NCBI RefSeq assembly: GCF_001941625.1
Contig: NZ_CP016076.1
Location: 4,242,249 to 4,306,248, forward strand
Direction of reading: 5' to 3'
From: Actinoalloteichus fjordicus
Lineage (GTDB): Bacteria; Actinomycetota; Actinomycetes; Mycobacteriales; Pseudonocardiaceae
Length of the DNA: 64,000 nucleotides
Shown here: in pieces, positions 1-8,416 of the stretch
Layout of the letters: each line of letters starts with the position of its first letter
Numbering within the stretch: position 1 is the stretch's first letter
Position numbers and translations under genes: made by a program
Notes under the pieces: generated by a model
Told to the model about the DNA's origin: nothing
The model's database searches: none
Seen by the model: the letters and a program-made list of their open reading frames with translations, nothing else

Positions 1-211
1 TGGTCCACACGGTCCCAGCGGGCCGCCGCGCCGCCGACCGAGGCCGGTTGGCCGGCTGCCGCAAGGGCCGGGTGGCCGCTCCAGCGCCGGATTCGGCCGA
101 TCGTCGGCGAGACCTGCTCGCCGAATGCGCTGTCCGGGGGATGCGATCGACGATTCCGGGCGGTTACCGTCGTACCGGGTGCGCGGTATCAAGGTTAATC
201 CTCCACGAGAC
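1..211. other. Left edge, no gene recognised
   Basis: The first two hundred bases hold only short overlapping reading frames without a family signature. The stretch TTAATC at about 195-200 is the only AT-rich spot and could belong to the promoter of the following secreted oxygenase, but no convincing -35 is seen. Confidence 0.4.
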
Positions 212-223
212 ATGGAGAACGGG

Positions 224-895
224 ATGTCTTCTCTCACGCGTGCCCGAAATCCGCTGGCCGCTCGGGCGGTCGCCATCGCATCGGCAGTACTGCTGCTGCT
301 TGCGGGCGTGTTCACCGGGACCTCCTCGGCCCACGGTTCGGTGATCGACCCGCCGTCGCGGAACTTCGGCTGTCACGACCGCTGGGGTACCGACCACCTC
401 AACCCCGACATGGCCACCGAAGACCCGATGTGCTGGCAGGCCTGGCAGGACAATCCGAACGCGATGTGGAACTGGAACGGCCTCTACCGGGAGAACGTCG
501 GCGGCAATCACCAGGCGGCCATCCCGGACGGGCAGCTCTGCAGCGGCGGCCGCGCCGAGGGCGGGCGGTACAACTCGATGGACGCCGTGGGCGACTGGGC
601 AGCCGCCGACATCTCCAACGACTTCTCGGTGCACCTGTACGACCAGGCCTCCCACGGCGCCGACTACTTCCAGGTCTACGTCACCAGGCAGGGCTTCGAC
701 CCGCTGACCGAGAGCCTCGGCTGGGGCGATCTGGAGCTGGTCGAGGAGACCGGTTCCTACCCGCCCGCCACGGACATCACCTTCGACGTCAGCGCGCCGG
801 GTCGCACCGGGCGCCACATCGTCTACACGATCTGGCAGGCCAGCCACATGGACCAGTCGTACTACATCTGCAGTGACGTGCGGTTCACCGGCTGA
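224..895 (+). CDS. Secreted lytic polysaccharide monooxygenase (AA10, chitin/cellulose)
   Basis: A copper enzyme that oxidatively cleaves crystalline polysaccharide outside the cell. The ATG at 224 is chosen because GGAG lies 6 bases upstream; earlier in-frame ATGs at 125 and 212 lack this. Residues 1-36 form a signal peptide ending SSA, so the mature protein begins with His37 (HGSVIDPPSRN), the obligatory N-terminal histidine of the histidine brace; the likely second ligand is His96 in GGNHQAA. The catalytic domain fills the 223-residue protein and no carbohydrate-binding module follows. Chitin or cellulose specificity cannot be told by eye. It stands alone, with no regulator beside it. Confidence 0.93.
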   Translation: MSSLTRARNPLAARAVAIASAVLLLLAGVFTGTSSAHGSVIDPPSRNFGCHDRWGTDHLNPDMATEDPMCWQAWQDNPNAMWNWNGLYRENVGGNHQAAIPDGQLCSGGRAEGGRYNSMDAVGDWAAADISNDFSVHLYDQASHGADYFQVYVTRQGFDPLTESLGWGDLELVEETGSYPPATDITFDVSAPGRTGRHIVYTIWQASHMDQSYYICSDVRFTG

Positions 896-1266
896 TCGTT
901 CGCTCGCCGACAGCACAGGCGGCGCCCCGCGGGGCAACGCAGGTCCTGGGAGTTCGAGGACTCGTGGTGCTCGTTCGCCACGATTCGGACTCAGCACCGG
1001 CACCGCCCGCGCCGACCACGCGCCGGGCGGTGCCGGTCCAGGCGACCAGACGACCGACTTCGCCGGACCGAGGCAGGCAGGCCGGTCGGCTGCCCCTGGC
1101 TCCTCGGGACGGGGAGCCGCCCGCCCGGCGCCGAGCCACAGCCGGCCGCACCAGCACACCGCCCCGGCGGGAGGAGAGAATACGCTCGGTGGAGCGAACT
1201 CGGTGGACTGCCGCCGTGCCGCCGGACGGCAGCGCGGGGTCGCCCAGACGGAAGAAGGCGGCGGTC
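896..1266. other. Intergenic, nothing recognised
   Basis: No ORF with a family signature. A short self-complementary GCCCCGCGGGGC lies just downstream of the oxygenase stop and may be a weak terminator; the rest is unremarkable GC-rich sequence. Confidence 0.35.
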
Positions 1267-1713
1267 ATGACGGCGGTGGGACAGGCGCTTCCGGTGGCCG
1301 ACCTGCCTGCCTATCTCCTCGGCCGGTGGCGGCTGGAGCGGGAGATCCTCGACGTCACGGGCTCTCGGCTGGGCAGCGTGACCGGCATCGCCGAGGTCCT
1401 GGACCACGATGATCGGCTCGGCTACACCGAACAGGGCGAACTGGTGCTCGCCACGTACCGAGGCCCGGTCAGTCGACGGCTGGACTACCGCCTCACCGGT
1501 CCAGGCCGGGCCGAGGTCCACTTCGACCACGGCGGGTTCTTCCACGAGGTGGATCTGCGAGACGGCCGCTGGAGTACTCGACACCCGTGCCGCGACGACG
1601 ACTACCAGGGCTGCTACCACGTCGTGGACGAGGACCGCTGGCGGCAGAGGTGGACGGTGACCGGGCCGCGAAAGGACCATGCGATCGTCACCGAGTTCCG
1701 TCGTCTCGGCTGA
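1267..1713 (+). CDS. DUF6314 family protein
   Basis: A 148-residue soluble protein without signal peptide or membrane segment. It resembles the uncharacterised DUF6314 family: an opening region with YLLGRWRLEREI, then a lipocalin-like beta-rich run including FDHGGFFHEVDL and a Cys/Tyr-rich patch (HPCRDDDYQGCYHV) before a terminal WTVTGPRKDH segment. Its length matches that family. ATG 1267 follows a GGAAGAAGG purine run; the longer in-frame extension upstream is of low-complexity composition and was rejected. Function is unknown; the shape suggests small-ligand binding, which is inference. Confidence 0.75.
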   Translation: MTAVGQALPVADLPAYLLGRWRLEREILDVTGSRLGSVTGIAEVLDHDDRLGYTEQGELVLATYRGPVSRRLDYRLTGPGRAEVHFDHGGFFHEVDLRDGRWSTRHPCRDDDYQGCYHVVDEDRWRQRWTVTGPRKDHAIVTEFRRLG

Positions 1714-2063
1714 GAACGCGTCGGGCCGCATCGCCCCGTCGACATCCTGCCGGGCCGCCGGAGGCTCGGTGCCGCGATCCCAGCCGTTGCGCAACCGACG
1801 GGGCGTCGGCGCGACCGTGTCCCCGATCGACGCCGAAGCCCGCCGCCCCCCACGACCAGCCCGACACTCGGCGTCCACTGTGATCCCCGCGACCCGCCGC
1901 CACTTGGCGCCGCGACCGGTCGCCCCCGCTGTCCCCCGCAACGCAACTCGGCGACGCGACGCGGCGTCCCCGGCAGGGACCGGCAGGCCCTCGCCACGGC
2001 CGCACGGCCGATCGCGGCAGGCCCGGCCAACTCGTCAGGCGGTCCGGACGCGATGCGGCCCGG
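1714..2063. other. Intergenic between convergent genes, nothing recognised
   Basis: Three hundred and fifty bases between the DUF6314 gene and the converging iminopeptidase. Only overlapping low-complexity Arg/Pro/Ala-rich frames are open; no hairpin strong enough to call a terminator was found. Confidence 0.35.
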
Positions 2064-3038
2064 TCACGACTCGCGCGCCGCGAACCGGTCCAGTGCGCGG
2101 TGGAGGTCCGTGCGCATCGTGGCGCTGCCGGTGTGTCCGGAGTCCTCGACGACGATCAACTCGGCGTCCGGCCAGTTGCGGGCGAGTTCCCACGCGGTGT
2201 CCAGGGGCGACCCGAGGTCATGCCTGCCGTGGATCAACACGCCGGGGATGCCTGCCAGTCGCCCTGCCTCGCGCAGGAGCACCCCCTCGGCCAGCCAGGC
2301 TCCGTGGGAGAAGTAGTGCGCACAGATCCGGACGAAGGCGAGCAGGTCGTCCGAAGCTCGGTTGCTGTAGGCGTTGGGGGTGCCGTTGGGCTCTCGCGAG
2401 ATGACGGTGTCCTCCCACGTGATCCAGTCGTGCGCCGCGCGGGACCGCACCGTCGGGTCCGGATCAGCCGTCAGGCGGGCATAGGCCGCGAGCAGCTCGG
2501 GGACCCCGCCACCTCGGGCGGCCTCGGGAACGCCGTCGCGGAACCGTTCCCACTCCTGGGGGAACAGCCTCCCGACGCCTCGGTACAGCCAGTCGATCTC
2601 CGATCGTCGCGTCGTGGTGACGCCGGTGATGACGATCTCGGACACCCGGCTCGGATGACGTTCGGCGTAGGCGAGGATCAGGGTCGATCCCCAGGAGCCG
2701 CCGAAGAGCAGCCATCGATCGATGCCGAGGTGCTCGCGAAGCCGCTCCATGTCGGCCACCAGGTGGTCGGTGGTGTTGACGCTCATGTCGGTGGCCGGGT
2801 CACTCGCGTGCGGAGTGCTCTGTCCGCATCCCCGCTGGTCGAACAGCACGACCCGATAGCGTGCCGGATCGCAGTACCGGCTCAGTCCCCGGCTGCGGCC
2901 CGATCCCGGACCGCCGTGCACGATCAGGAGCGGCTTGCCGTCCGGGTTGCCGCCGACCGCCCAGGCGAGGTGGTTGCCGTCGCCGACGTCCAGCAGCCCC
3001 TCGTCGTAGGGCTCGATGGGCGGGGAGTGCTCGGTCAT
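2064..3038 (-). CDS. pip: Proline iminopeptidase (alpha/beta hydrolase, S33)
   Basis: Cytoplasmic exopeptidase that removes N-terminal proline from peptides. The 324-residue product has the oxyanion-hole motif HGGPGSG, the nucleophile elbow GGSWGS (Ser near residue 106) and the C-terminal catalytic histidine in EDSGHTGS; VLFDQRGCGQS is the family signature. Length and order fit S33 enzymes. The ATG at 3038 has GGAGG eight bases upstream; the frame extends further but into the divergent marR promoter. It is transcribed divergently from the MarR gene across 51 bases, so it is probably under MarR control. Confidence 0.92.
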   Translation of the reverse strand: MTEHSPPIEPYDEGLLDVGDGNHLAWAVGGNPDGKPLLIVHGGPGSGRSRGLSRYCDPARYRVVLFDQRGCGQSTPHASDPATDMSVNTTDHLVADMERLREHLGIDRWLLFGGSWGSTLILAYAERHPSRVSEIVITGVTTTRRSEIDWLYRGVGRLFPQEWERFRDGVPEAARGGGVPELLAAYARLTADPDPTVRSRAAHDWITWEDTVISREPNGTPNAYSNRASDDLLAFVRICAHYFSHGAWLAEGVLLREAGRLAGIPGVLIHGRHDLGSPLDTAWELARNWPDAELIVVEDSGHTGSATMRTDLHRALDRFAARES

Positions 3039-3063
3039 GCTCGGTTCCTCCAGCCTGCGCCAA

Positions 3064-3085
3064 TACATTAGTGCTGTTACATTAG
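3064..3085. promoter_or_regulatory. Candidate MarR operator / promoter, direct repeat
   Basis: TACATTAG occurs at 3064-3071 and again at 3078-3085, a 14-bp period, inside the 51-bp divergent pip/marR spacer. TACATT at 3078-3083 sits at -10 spacing from the marR ATG at 3090, so that mRNA may be leaderless. On the other strand TAATGT of the left copy could be the pip -10. Binding by the MarR protein is inferred from position. Confidence 0.5.
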
Positions 3086-3089
3086 CCGC

Positions 3090-3602
3090 ATGACGGAAGG
3101 CACCGACACCACCGGACCCGAGTTGCTCGGCACGCGGCTGCGCCACCTGCTGGAGCTGATGGAGGGTGACGTGGCGGCGGTGTACGCCGATCTCGGACTG
3201 GCCGACTTCCGCCCGCGATACACCCCGATCGTCTGGGCCGTCGCCGCCTCGGGCGGGAGTTCCATTCGCGATCTCGCCGCCGCCGTGGGCGTCACGCATT
3301 CGGCGGCCAGCCAGACCGTCGCGCAGATGGCCGAGGACGGACTGGTCGTGTTGACGCCCGGCTCCGACGCCAGGACACGCATCGTCGGACTGACGCCCAA
3401 GGCGGAACGACTGCTGCCCCGGCTCCGGACGGAATGGCAGGCGACCACGACGGCGGCCCGTGCCCTGGACGCCGAACTCTCCGCACCGTTGAGCGCACTG
3501 GTCGACGAGGCCATCGCCGCCGTCCGTCGCAGGCCGATGCGACAGCGCATCGCCGACGTCGCGCCCGATCTCATCGCACAGCACCGCGACGACCGGCCCT
3601 GA
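3090..3602 (+). CDS. MarR family transcriptional regulator
   Basis: A 170-residue winged-helix dimer. The HTH core is ASGGSSIRDLAAAVGVTHSAASQTVAQMAEDGLV (spread over residues 54-88), followed by the wing VVLTPGSDARTR and dimerising terminal helices. Length is slightly above the usual 140-160. No Shine-Dalgarno precedes the ATG; a -10-like TACATT ends 6 bases before it, which points to a leaderless transcript. Divergent from the iminopeptidase, which it probably represses together with itself. Ligand unknown. Confidence 0.88.
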   Translation: MTEGTDTTGPELLGTRLRHLLELMEGDVAAVYADLGLADFRPRYTPIVWAVAASGGSSIRDLAAAVGVTHSAASQTVAQMAEDGLVVLTPGSDARTRIVGLTPKAERLLPRLRTEWQATTTAARALDAELSAPLSALVDEAIAAVRRRPMRQRIADVAPDLIAQHRDDRP

Positions 3603-3675
3603 GCGGAGCCGACCCGACGACGGATCCCCGCCATTCCCGTTCCGGCCGAGCCTGCGGCCCGAGGACGGCCGTCGC

Positions 3676-4302
3676 TCACCTGGCTCGGCCCGCGGTCTCC
3701 AGATAGGACACGAGCACGGTCTGCAACTCCGCCGTCATGGCCGCCTGTTCCGACGGGCTCGCCTCGGCGATCAGCGGGATCATGCCGCGCACGATCTGGA
3801 TGACGACGGTCACGGTCCGGCTCAGAACGGCCGGGTCCAGTCCGGGCACCAGTGCCCCGATGAGCGCGGCGACCCGACCGTGGATGGCCTGCTGCACGGG
3901 GGCGACGGCGGCCCGCAGCGGCGCGGGCATGTCGGTCCTGGCGAACAGGGACTTGAAACCGGGATGCGCGAGGTTGAAGGCGACCAGCGGACCGACGACG
4001 CGCTCGACGGCGGCGGACAGCGTGACCCCGGCCGCCGACTCGGTGGCGAGCACCTCGGACCGGAACGCCTGGAGCCGCTCGGCGTAGTGGTCGGCCAGCG
4101 CCCGCGCGATGTCGTCCTTGTTCTTGAAGTACTGGTAGAGCGATCCGGGTGAGATCCCGGCCGCCCCGGCGATCGCGTTGGTGGTCGCACCCTCGTAGCC
4201 GTGTTCGGCGAACACCGTCGCCGACGCGTGCAGGATCTGCTCGATCCGCCGCTGCCCCCTGGCCTGTCGACGGGGCTCTCCCTGCCTCGCATCGTCGGTC
4301 AT
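3676..4302 (-). CDS. TetR family transcriptional regulator
   Basis: A 208-residue TetR-type repressor. The N-terminal HTH is clear: RRIEQILHASATVFAEHGYEG leads into GISPGSLYQYFKNKDDI, and the remaining residues form an alpha-helical ligand domain. It is divergent from the MMPL exporter, with two inverted repeats in the 121-bp spacer, so repression of the exporter and of itself, released by an exported compound, is the natural reading. The ligand is not predictable. Confidence 0.92.
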   Translation of the reverse strand: MTDDARQGEPRRQARGQRRIEQILHASATVFAEHGYEGATTNAIAGAAGISPGSLYQYFKNKDDIARALADHYAERLQAFRSEVLATESAAGVTLSAAVERVVGPLVAFNLAHPGFKSLFARTDMPAPLRAAVAPVQQAIHGRVAALIGALVPGLDPAVLSRTVTVVIQIVRGMIPLIAEASPSEQAAMTAELQTVLVSYLETAGRAR

Positions 4303-4344
4303 CAGTGCCCCCTGTTTCGGGATTCATCGGACGAACTAGACAAC

Positions 4345-4360
4345 ACGAGCAATTACTCGT
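4345..4360. promoter_or_regulatory. TetR operator candidate 1
   Basis: ACGAGCAATTACTCGT is an inverted repeat with 5-bp arms ACGAG/CTCGT. It matches the second, more symmetric site 38 bases downstream. Both lie between the divergent tetR and MMPL genes. Confidence 0.6.
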
Positions 4361-4382
4361 ATTCTCAGCGCCGTCGCAAACA

Positions 4383-4396
4383 CGAGTACTTACTCG
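4383..4396. promoter_or_regulatory. TetR operator candidate 2
   Basis: CGAGTACTTACTCG has perfect 6-bp arms CGAGTA/TACTCG around a 2-bp centre. It lies 27 bases before the MMPL start codon, where binding would block its transcription. Assignment to the adjacent TetR protein is inference from symmetry and position. Confidence 0.65.
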
Positions 4397-4423
4397 CCTA
4401 TCGTACAGGGAGCCCGAACTTCC

Positions 4424-6649
4424 ATGGTCGGTCGATTGACAACGCGCTTCCCCAAGTGGGTGCTCGCAGGCGCCGGGCTGTTATTCGTGCTCTTCGCGGT
4501 GCTGGCGGCAGGCACGATGGACGCGCTCGCGCTGAACCGCTACGAGGCGTTGAACTCGGAGTCGGTCGCCGCCCGCGAGGTACTCGGCGATCAGTTCGGC
4601 ACCGGCAGCCCGAACGTGGCGATCCTGGTGGACGCCACCGAAGGAACGGTCGACGACGCCGAGGTCGCCGAGATCGGGCGCGGGATCACCGAGGCGCTCG
4701 CCGCGAACCCCGACGTCGGCGACGCCTGGTCCTACTGGAGTCCGAACGCGCCGGAGACCCTCGCGAGCACGGACCGCGAGCATGCCCTCGTCCTGGCCTG
4801 GGTGCCCGGCGATGCCGACCACGTGCGCGGCGAGGTCCTGCCCGAGATCGACGAGACAGTCGTGCAGTCGGTCGACAGCCCGGCGGCGGAGGTCGTGCTC
4901 GGCGGCGGCGACGAGATCTTCCGCGTGGTCGCGGGGCAGGCCCGCGAGGACTTCCTCCGCGCCGAGATGATCATCCTGCCCCTGGTCGCGCTGCTGCTGT
5001 GGGCCGTGTACCGACGCATCGCCCCGGCCCTGGTCACCCTGGGCATCGGCCTGTTCTCCGTCGTGGGCACCCTGGGGATCCTGCGGGTGGTCACGAACTT
5101 CACCGAGGTCTCGACCTTCGCCTCCAACATCGCGCTGGTACTGGGCATCGGTCTCGGCGTCGACTACGGCCTCTTCGTCATCTACCGGTTCCGCGAGGAA
5201 CTCGCGGCAGGCCGGTCCGTCGAGGTCGCCGTGCGCCGCACCGCAGCAGGCGCAGGCCGCACCGTCATCTTCAGCGGACTCACCGTCGCGGCCTCGCTGG
5301 CCGTGCTGTTCGTGTTCCCCTTCCCGTTCCTCTCCTCCTTCGCCTATGCGGGCATCGCCGTGGTCGCCACGGCGATCCTCGGCGCCGTCGTCGTGCTGCC
5401 CGCCGCGCTCGCCCTGCTCGGACACCGCGTCGTCCGCAAGGGCCCGCAACGCACCGGGGAAGAGGGCTTCTGGCACCGCACCGCGACCAGGGTGATGCGT
5501 CGTCCGGTCATCGCGGGCGGCATCGGCCTGGTGGTCCTGCTCGCGTTGGGCGCACCCGCGCTCGGCATCAACTTCGGCTCGCCCGACGACCGGATCATGT
5601 CGGCCGACCAGCCCGTCCGGACCATGTACGACACGATCCGCACGGACTTCGCGACCGAGGATGCCGACGCCGTCCAGGTCGTCGCGGCGAACGCCGACGA
5701 GCAGGCGCTGCCCGCCTACGCCGCCACGCTCTCCGAGATCCCCGGCGTGCTGCGCGTCGACTCCGCCGCGGGCAGCTTCGCCGAGGGCGACCGCATCGGC
5801 GAGCCGGGGCCCGACGGCGCCGAGCGCTTCAGCGACGGCACCGGCACCTGGCTGGCGGTGCTGCCCACCGGCGAGCGGCTGGCGGACGACCCGATCGGGC
5901 TGGTCGCCGACGTGCGATCCACCGAGGCGCCGTTCGACGTCCAGGTCGGCGGCTACCCCGCCGAGCTGACCGACTACCGCGACGGGGTCGTGGAACGGCT
6001 GCCGCTGGTCCTGGCGCTCATCCTCGTCGTCACCTTCGTCGTGCTCTTCCTGATGACGGGCAGCGTGATCGCGCCGCTCAAGGCCTCGGTGTTGAACCTG
6101 CTGTCGCTGTCGGTCATGTTCGGCGTGCTGGTGTGGGGCTTCCAGGAGGGCGCCCTGTCCGGGCTGCTCGGCTTCACCACCACCGGCTCGATCGAACCGA
6201 GCATCGTGCTGCTGATGTTCTGCATCGCGTACGGCCTGTCGATGGACTACGAGGTCTTCCTGCTCGCCAGGATCAAGGAGGACTACGACCGGACCGGCGA
6301 CCTCAACGGGTCGGTGCCGCGCGGCATCGCCCGTTCCGCACCGCTGGTCACCGCCGCCGCCGCACTGCTGGCGGTCTCCTTCGCCGTCTACGCCACCAGC
6401 GAGATCACCTTCCTCCAGCAGTTGGGCATCGGCATGGCGCTGGCCGTCATCGTGGACGCGACCCTCATCCGGGGCGTCCTGGTTCCGGCCTTCATGCGCC
6501 TGGCGGGCGGGGCGAACTGGTGGGCACCCGGCCCGTTGCGTCGTCTGCACGACCGCATCGGTCTCCGGGAGGACATTCCCGACGAGCCGGGCGACGCGGA
6601 ACGGGCCGCGCAGGAGTCCCGGCCGACCGACACCGCTCCGGCGCGCTAG
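4424..6649 (+). CDS. MMPL-family RND transporter
   Basis: A 741-residue inner-membrane exporter of lipids or hydrophobic compounds, driven by proton motive force. It shows the MMPL two-fold layout: TM1 at about 12-32, an extracytoplasmic loop to about 185, five membrane segments including the LGIGLGVDYGLFVIYRFREE motif, then a second half with another large loop and the matching CIAYGLSMDYEVFLLARIKE motif. The Asp-Tyr pairs in those motifs are the proton-relay residues. Start ATG 4424 follows AGGGAG. Expression is likely controlled by the divergent TetR. A perfect hairpin follows the stop codon. Confidence 0.93.
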   Translation: MVGRLTTRFPKWVLAGAGLLFVLFAVLAAGTMDALALNRYEALNSESVAAREVLGDQFGTGSPNVAILVDATEGTVDDAEVAEIGRGITEALAANPDVGDAWSYWSPNAPETLASTDREHALVLAWVPGDADHVRGEVLPEIDETVVQSVDSPAAEVVLGGGDEIFRVVAGQAREDFLRAEMIILPLVALLLWAVYRRIAPALVTLGIGLFSVVGTLGILRVVTNFTEVSTFASNIALVLGIGLGVDYGLFVIYRFREELAAGRSVEVAVRRTAAGAGRTVIFSGLTVAASLAVLFVFPFPFLSSFAYAGIAVVATAILGAVVVLPAALALLGHRVVRKGPQRTGEEGFWHRTATRVMRRPVIAGGIGLVVLLALGAPALGINFGSPDDRIMSADQPVRTMYDTIRTDFATEDADAVQVVAANADEQALPAYAATLSEIPGVLRVDSAAGSFAEGDRIGEPGPDGAERFSDGTGTWLAVLPTGERLADDPIGLVADVRSTEAPFDVQVGGYPAELTDYRDGVVERLPLVLALILVVTFVVLFLMTGSVIAPLKASVLNLLSLSVMFGVLVWGFQEGALSGLLGFTTTGSIEPSIVLLMFCIAYGLSMDYEVFLLARIKEDYDRTGDLNGSVPRGIARSAPLVTAAAALLAVSFAVYATSEITFLQQLGIGMALAVIVDATLIRGVLVPAFMRLAGGANWWAPGPLRRLHDRIGLREDIPDEPGDAERAAQESRPTDTAPAR

Positions 6650-6665
6650 GGACCGCGGGGCGATC

Positions 6666-6704
6666 ATGCCGCCGACGCCGGGAGAACCTCGGCGTCGGCG
6701 GCAT
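6666..6704. terminator. Bidirectional hairpin terminator
   Basis: A perfect 15-bp stem (arms 6666-6680 and 6690-6704) with a 9-base loop, 17 bases after the MMPL stop and 62 bases after the end of the converging ene-reductase gene. There is no T-tract, as usual in high-GC actinobacteria. Confidence 0.8.
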
Positions 6705-6766
6705 CGCGCGCTCTGCCTCGCCCGGAGCGGGCGGAATCGCTCGCCGACTGTGTGAACCGCACGTCG

Positions 6767-7861
6767 TCAGTGCACCTCGGCGGCCGCGAGCGTCGGGTAG
6801 TCGGTGTAGCCGACGGCGTCGTGGGTGTGCAGAGTGGTCTCGTCGACCGCGTTGAGCGCAGCGTCGCGCGCGAAGCGTTCCGGCAGGTCCGGATTGGCGA
6901 TGAACGCCCGGCCGTAGGAGACCAGGTCGGCCAGTCCGGCGGCCAGGACGGCCTCGCCGCGCTCCCTGGTCGTCGGGTCGCCGTTCTCGCCGACGTTGGC
7001 GACGAGGGTGCCGTGCCAGCGAGGCCGCAGGTCGGCCAACGCCGGATAACGCTCGTCGTCGGTCAGATGCAGATACGCCAGCCCGAGCAGGTCCACCTCG
7101 CTCAGCAGCGCCCGGTAGACCGGTGCCGGGTCGGCCTCGCTCATGCCGAACTGCGGATTCCCCGGCGAGAGCCGCAAGCCGGTGCGGTGCGCGCCGACGG
7201 CCGAGGCGACCGCACTGACGACCTCCACCGGGAATCGGATGCGGTCGGCGATCGAGCCGCGCCCGTACTCGTCCGCCCGGAGATTGGTGTTGTCGGCGAG
7301 GAACTGGTGGATCAGGTAGCTGTTGGCGCCGTGCAGCTCGATGCCGTCGAAGCCCGCGTCCATCGCGTTGCGCGCCGCCTGGACGTGGTCCGCCACGGCC
7401 TGGCGGATCTCGTCCGTGGTCATCGCTCGCGGCACGATCGCGGCGGCCTTCCTCCCGTCGCGGACGTGCACCGGCCCCGGCGCGGCCACCGCCGACGGAC
7501 CCGCAGGCAGGTCTCCGGTCAGGCGGGCCAGCGGATGGCCCTTGCGTCCGCCGTGCATCAGCTGCGCGAAGATCCGCCCGCCCGCCGCATGGACGGCGTC
7601 CGTGACGCCGCGCCAGCCCCGAACGTGCTCGGCGGTCTCCAGACCTGGCAGCCGCCACTCGCTCTGGCCTCGGCTGCTCGGCCAGATCCCCTCGGTGACG
7701 ATGAGCCCGGCGCCTGCACGCTGGGCGTAGTGCTCGGCGACGATCGGCAGCGGGGTGCCGTCCTCGGCGGCGCGGTGTCGCGTCATCGGCGCCATGACCA
7801 GGCGATTGGGCAGTCGCAGCGACGCCGAGGAATACGATCGGAGCAGAGGCGAGGTCGTCAT
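6767..7861 (-). CDS. Old Yellow Enzyme family ene-reductase (NADH:flavin oxidoreductase)
   Basis: An FMN enzyme that reduces activated C=C bonds of enals, enones or nitro compounds with NAD(P)H. The TIM barrel spans the 364-residue product: LRLPNRLVMAPMTR at the start, QLMHGGRK, the substrate-binding pair in ELHGANSYLIHQF (His and Asn), the FMN-phosphate loop near VSYGRAFIANPDL. The ATG at 7861 (MTTSPLL) begins where family members begin; a 29-residue upstream extension would run through the promoter. It is divergent from a MerR regulator, which probably activates it in response to an electrophile. Confidence 0.92.
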   Translation of the reverse strand: MTTSPLLRSYSSASLRLPNRLVMAPMTRHRAAEDGTPLPIVAEHYAQRAGAGLIVTEGIWPSSRGQSEWRLPGLETAEHVRGWRGVTDAVHAAGGRIFAQLMHGGRKGHPLARLTGDLPAGPSAVAAPGPVHVRDGRKAAAIVPRAMTTDEIRQAVADHVQAARNAMDAGFDGIELHGANSYLIHQFLADNTNLRADEYGRGSIADRIRFPVEVVSAVASAVGAHRTGLRLSPGNPQFGMSEADPAPVYRALLSEVDLLGLAYLHLTDDERYPALADLRPRWHGTLVANVGENGDPTTRERGEAVLAAGLADLVSYGRAFIANPDLPERFARDAALNAVDETTLHTHDAVGYTDYPTLAAAEVH

Positions 7862-7878
7862 GCCGGTACGGTAGAACT

Positions 7879-7915
7879 TGACATTGATGTCAGATTCAAG
7901 TCCGAGGTCAGATTC
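7879..7915. promoter_or_regulatory. MerR operator candidate between ene-reductase and merR
   Basis: A dyad TGACAT-TG-ATGTCA occupies 7879-7892. It overlaps a direct repeat TCAGATTC at 7890-7897 and 7908-7915. All lie in the 79-bp divergent spacer, the place where MerR regulators bind promoter spacers. The exact promoter could not be fixed. Confidence 0.5.
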
Positions 7916-7940
7916 GATTCGGTGGGAAGGCGGAGGCCCG

Positions 7941-8300
7941 ATGCGCATCGGTGAACTGGCCCGACGGACGGCCGTGAGCGAGCGCTCCCTGCGCTACTAC
8001 GAGAAGCAGGGTCTGCTGGCGGCCGAGCGCACGACGGGCGGCCACCGGATCTACCCCGCCGACTCGGTGGATCGGGTCATCCGCATCCAGGAGCTCTTCG
8101 CCGCCGGGTTGTGCAGCGCGAAGATCGTCCATATCCTGCCCTGCATCCGGGACGCCGACGGCGGACCCGCCGAGACGGCCACCCCGTTCCTGGTCGACCA
8201 GCTCACCGTCGAGCGCGACCGGATCACCCGCACGATCGACGAGCTCGTCCGCTCCCGCGAGGTCCTGGACGAGGTGATCGACACTGCCTCCGGGCCGTGA
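7941..8300 (+). CDS. MerR family transcriptional regulator
   Basis: A short 119-residue MerR protein. The winged HTH is textbook: MRIGELARRTAVSERSLRYY, then EKQGLL and RTTGGHRIY, followed by a coiled-coil dimerisation helix (VDQLTVERDRITRTIDEL). There is no C-terminal effector domain beyond the helix. One Cys in the linker (GLCSAK) and another (LPCIRD) could sense thiol-reactive compounds, which would suit the divergent ene-reductase target; that is inference. ATG 7941 has GGAGG just upstream. Confidence 0.9.
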   Translation: MRIGELARRTAVSERSLRYYEKQGLLAAERTTGGHRIYPADSVDRVIRIQELFAAGLCSAKIVHILPCIRDADGGPAETATPFLVDQLTVERDRITRTIDELVRSREVLDEVIDTASGP

Positions 8301-8416
8301 GCGTTCGTCTCCCGGGTCGCCCCGTGCCGCTCCGCCCGCGATTCGGCCGCGCCGGGGCCCGAGCCTGCCGCTCCGCCAGGAGACCGCCGGGAGCTCGGGC
8401 GGCCGGAGCAGCAGCG

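Noticed and set aside
2064-3584. 506-residue version of the iminopeptidase
   Set aside because: The N-terminal 182 residues would be antisense to marR and lack hydrolase features; a good ribosome binding site marks 3038.
4201-6855. 884-codon open frame on the + strand and a 728-codon frame on the - strand over the MMPL gene
   Set aside because: Both are Arg/Asp/Gln-rich shadow frames of the MMPL gene, which alone shows membrane helices and family motifs.
7862-7948. 29-residue N-terminal extension of the ene-reductase
   Set aside because: It would be encoded within the divergent promoter and operator; family members start at the later methionine.
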